A stretch of DNA of 64,000 bases, taken from assembly GCA_965243755.1 (NCBI GenBank), contig CBDEVW010000003.1, positions 682,001 through 746,000 of the forward strand, given 5' to 3'. Of the stretch, positions 63,807-64,000 are shown piece after piece (the stretch's first letter is position 1; each line of letters opens with the position of its first letter). The stretch is from JANSWY01 sp965243755. Its GTDB lineage: Bacteria > Bacteroidota > Bacteroidia > Cytophagales > Cyclobacteriaceae. A program made the position numbers and the translations under genes. A model generated the notes under the pieces. The model was not told the origin of the DNA, ran no database searches, and saw nothing but the letters and a program-made list of their open reading frames with translations.

Positions 63807-64000
63807 CTAGGCAACTCGGGAAATCATCTCCAATTCTCTTAAAATTTCCATCGTATGCATAGGATCACGGATTTGAATGCACTGTAATCCTAATGATTGA
63901 CCCGCTTCAATGTTATCAAGGCGATCATCAAGAAAGAGTACCCTGGAAGGATCCAATTGTTGCTCATTGATAATCATTTCCCAAGACCTCAATTCAGGTT
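63807..64000 (-). CDS. HAD-family hydrolase, C-terminal part (partial)
   Basis: The frame is open to the window edge and ends at 63807. The fragment EMIINEQQLDPSRVLFLDDRLDNIEAGQSLG has the HAD motif IV (LFLDDRxxNIEAG) followed by a helix. This suggests a haloacid-dehalogenase-type phosphatase transcribed toward the M50 gene, 58 bp upstream of it. Its active site lies outside the window. Confidence 0.75.
   Translation of the reverse strand, partial: PELRSWEMIINEQQLDPSRVLFLDDRLDNIEAGQSLGLQCIQIRDPMHTMEILRELEMISRVA

Overview
This window looks like chromosomal DNA of a Bacteroidota bacterium, most likely a Cytophagales/Cyclobacteriaceae-type marine or soil organism. The signs are two proteins ending in type IX secretion (T9SS) sorting domains, a TonB-dependent receptor paired with a DUF4249 lipoprotein, a one-protein hybrid two-component regulator, GSCFA, DUF5683 and DUF6048-type genes, many lipoproteins with an LxxC-type lipobox, and promoters of the Bacteroidota form TTTG-N19-TAnnTTTG. 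No rRNA, tRNA or CRISPR array was found. Family assignments come from reading motifs in the sequence; no database search was run.

Layout. 1-6077: a very small signal-peptide protein with a PID-type C-terminal sorting signal, an ECF sigma/small protein/ClpP-paralogue operon, a cyclase-family lipoprotein, an LVIVD propeller lipoprotein, a tandem Usp protein and an MscS channel. 6115-9410 (minus): an MBL-fold hydrolase broken by one in-frame stop, a lipoprotein, an alpha/beta hydrolase and a REP-associated tyrosine transposase flanked by its palindromes. 9411-13481: two small lipoproteins, an unrecognised two-gene cassette and a DHFR-like reductase. 13640-17498: an outer-membrane uptake operon (barrel protein, TonB receptor, DUF4249). 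17499-21183: a chromosomal subclass B1 metallo-beta-lactamase and small genes (DUF1353-like, CYTH phosphatase, MarR). 21417-22929: an ECF sigma/anti-sigma/Spy-like module whose sigma gene carries an apparent 1-nt deletion near its start.

23038-34765 is the housekeeping core: pyrG, yidC, a probably acquired beta-helix gene, two DnaA-box matches, then parA-parB-DUF5683-dapB-lepB. 34776-37311 holds ung, apaG and two methyltransferases. 37383-46591 holds a coiled-coil membrane protein, rpsF-rpsR-rplI, GSCFA, a DUF255 thioredoxin-domain protein, priA and a DUF6452/DUF6048-like pair. 46604-55310 (minus) holds an orphan hybrid two-component regulator and the dnaG-ribBA-unknown-surE operon. 55421-62548 holds the Fe-S genes mrp and nfuA, a secreted M43 protease, a PASTA membrane protein and a second T9SS cargo. 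The window closes on the minus strand with an M50 site-2 protease and the end of a HAD hydrolase.

The most notable points are the sigma/ClpP operon, the zinc-ligand-less DnaG, the DnaA boxes beside parAB, the transposase with its REP elements, the two probable gene lesions (nonsense in the MBL gene, frameshift in the sigma gene), the B1 beta-lactamase, and the unrecognised cassette at 10569-12872.
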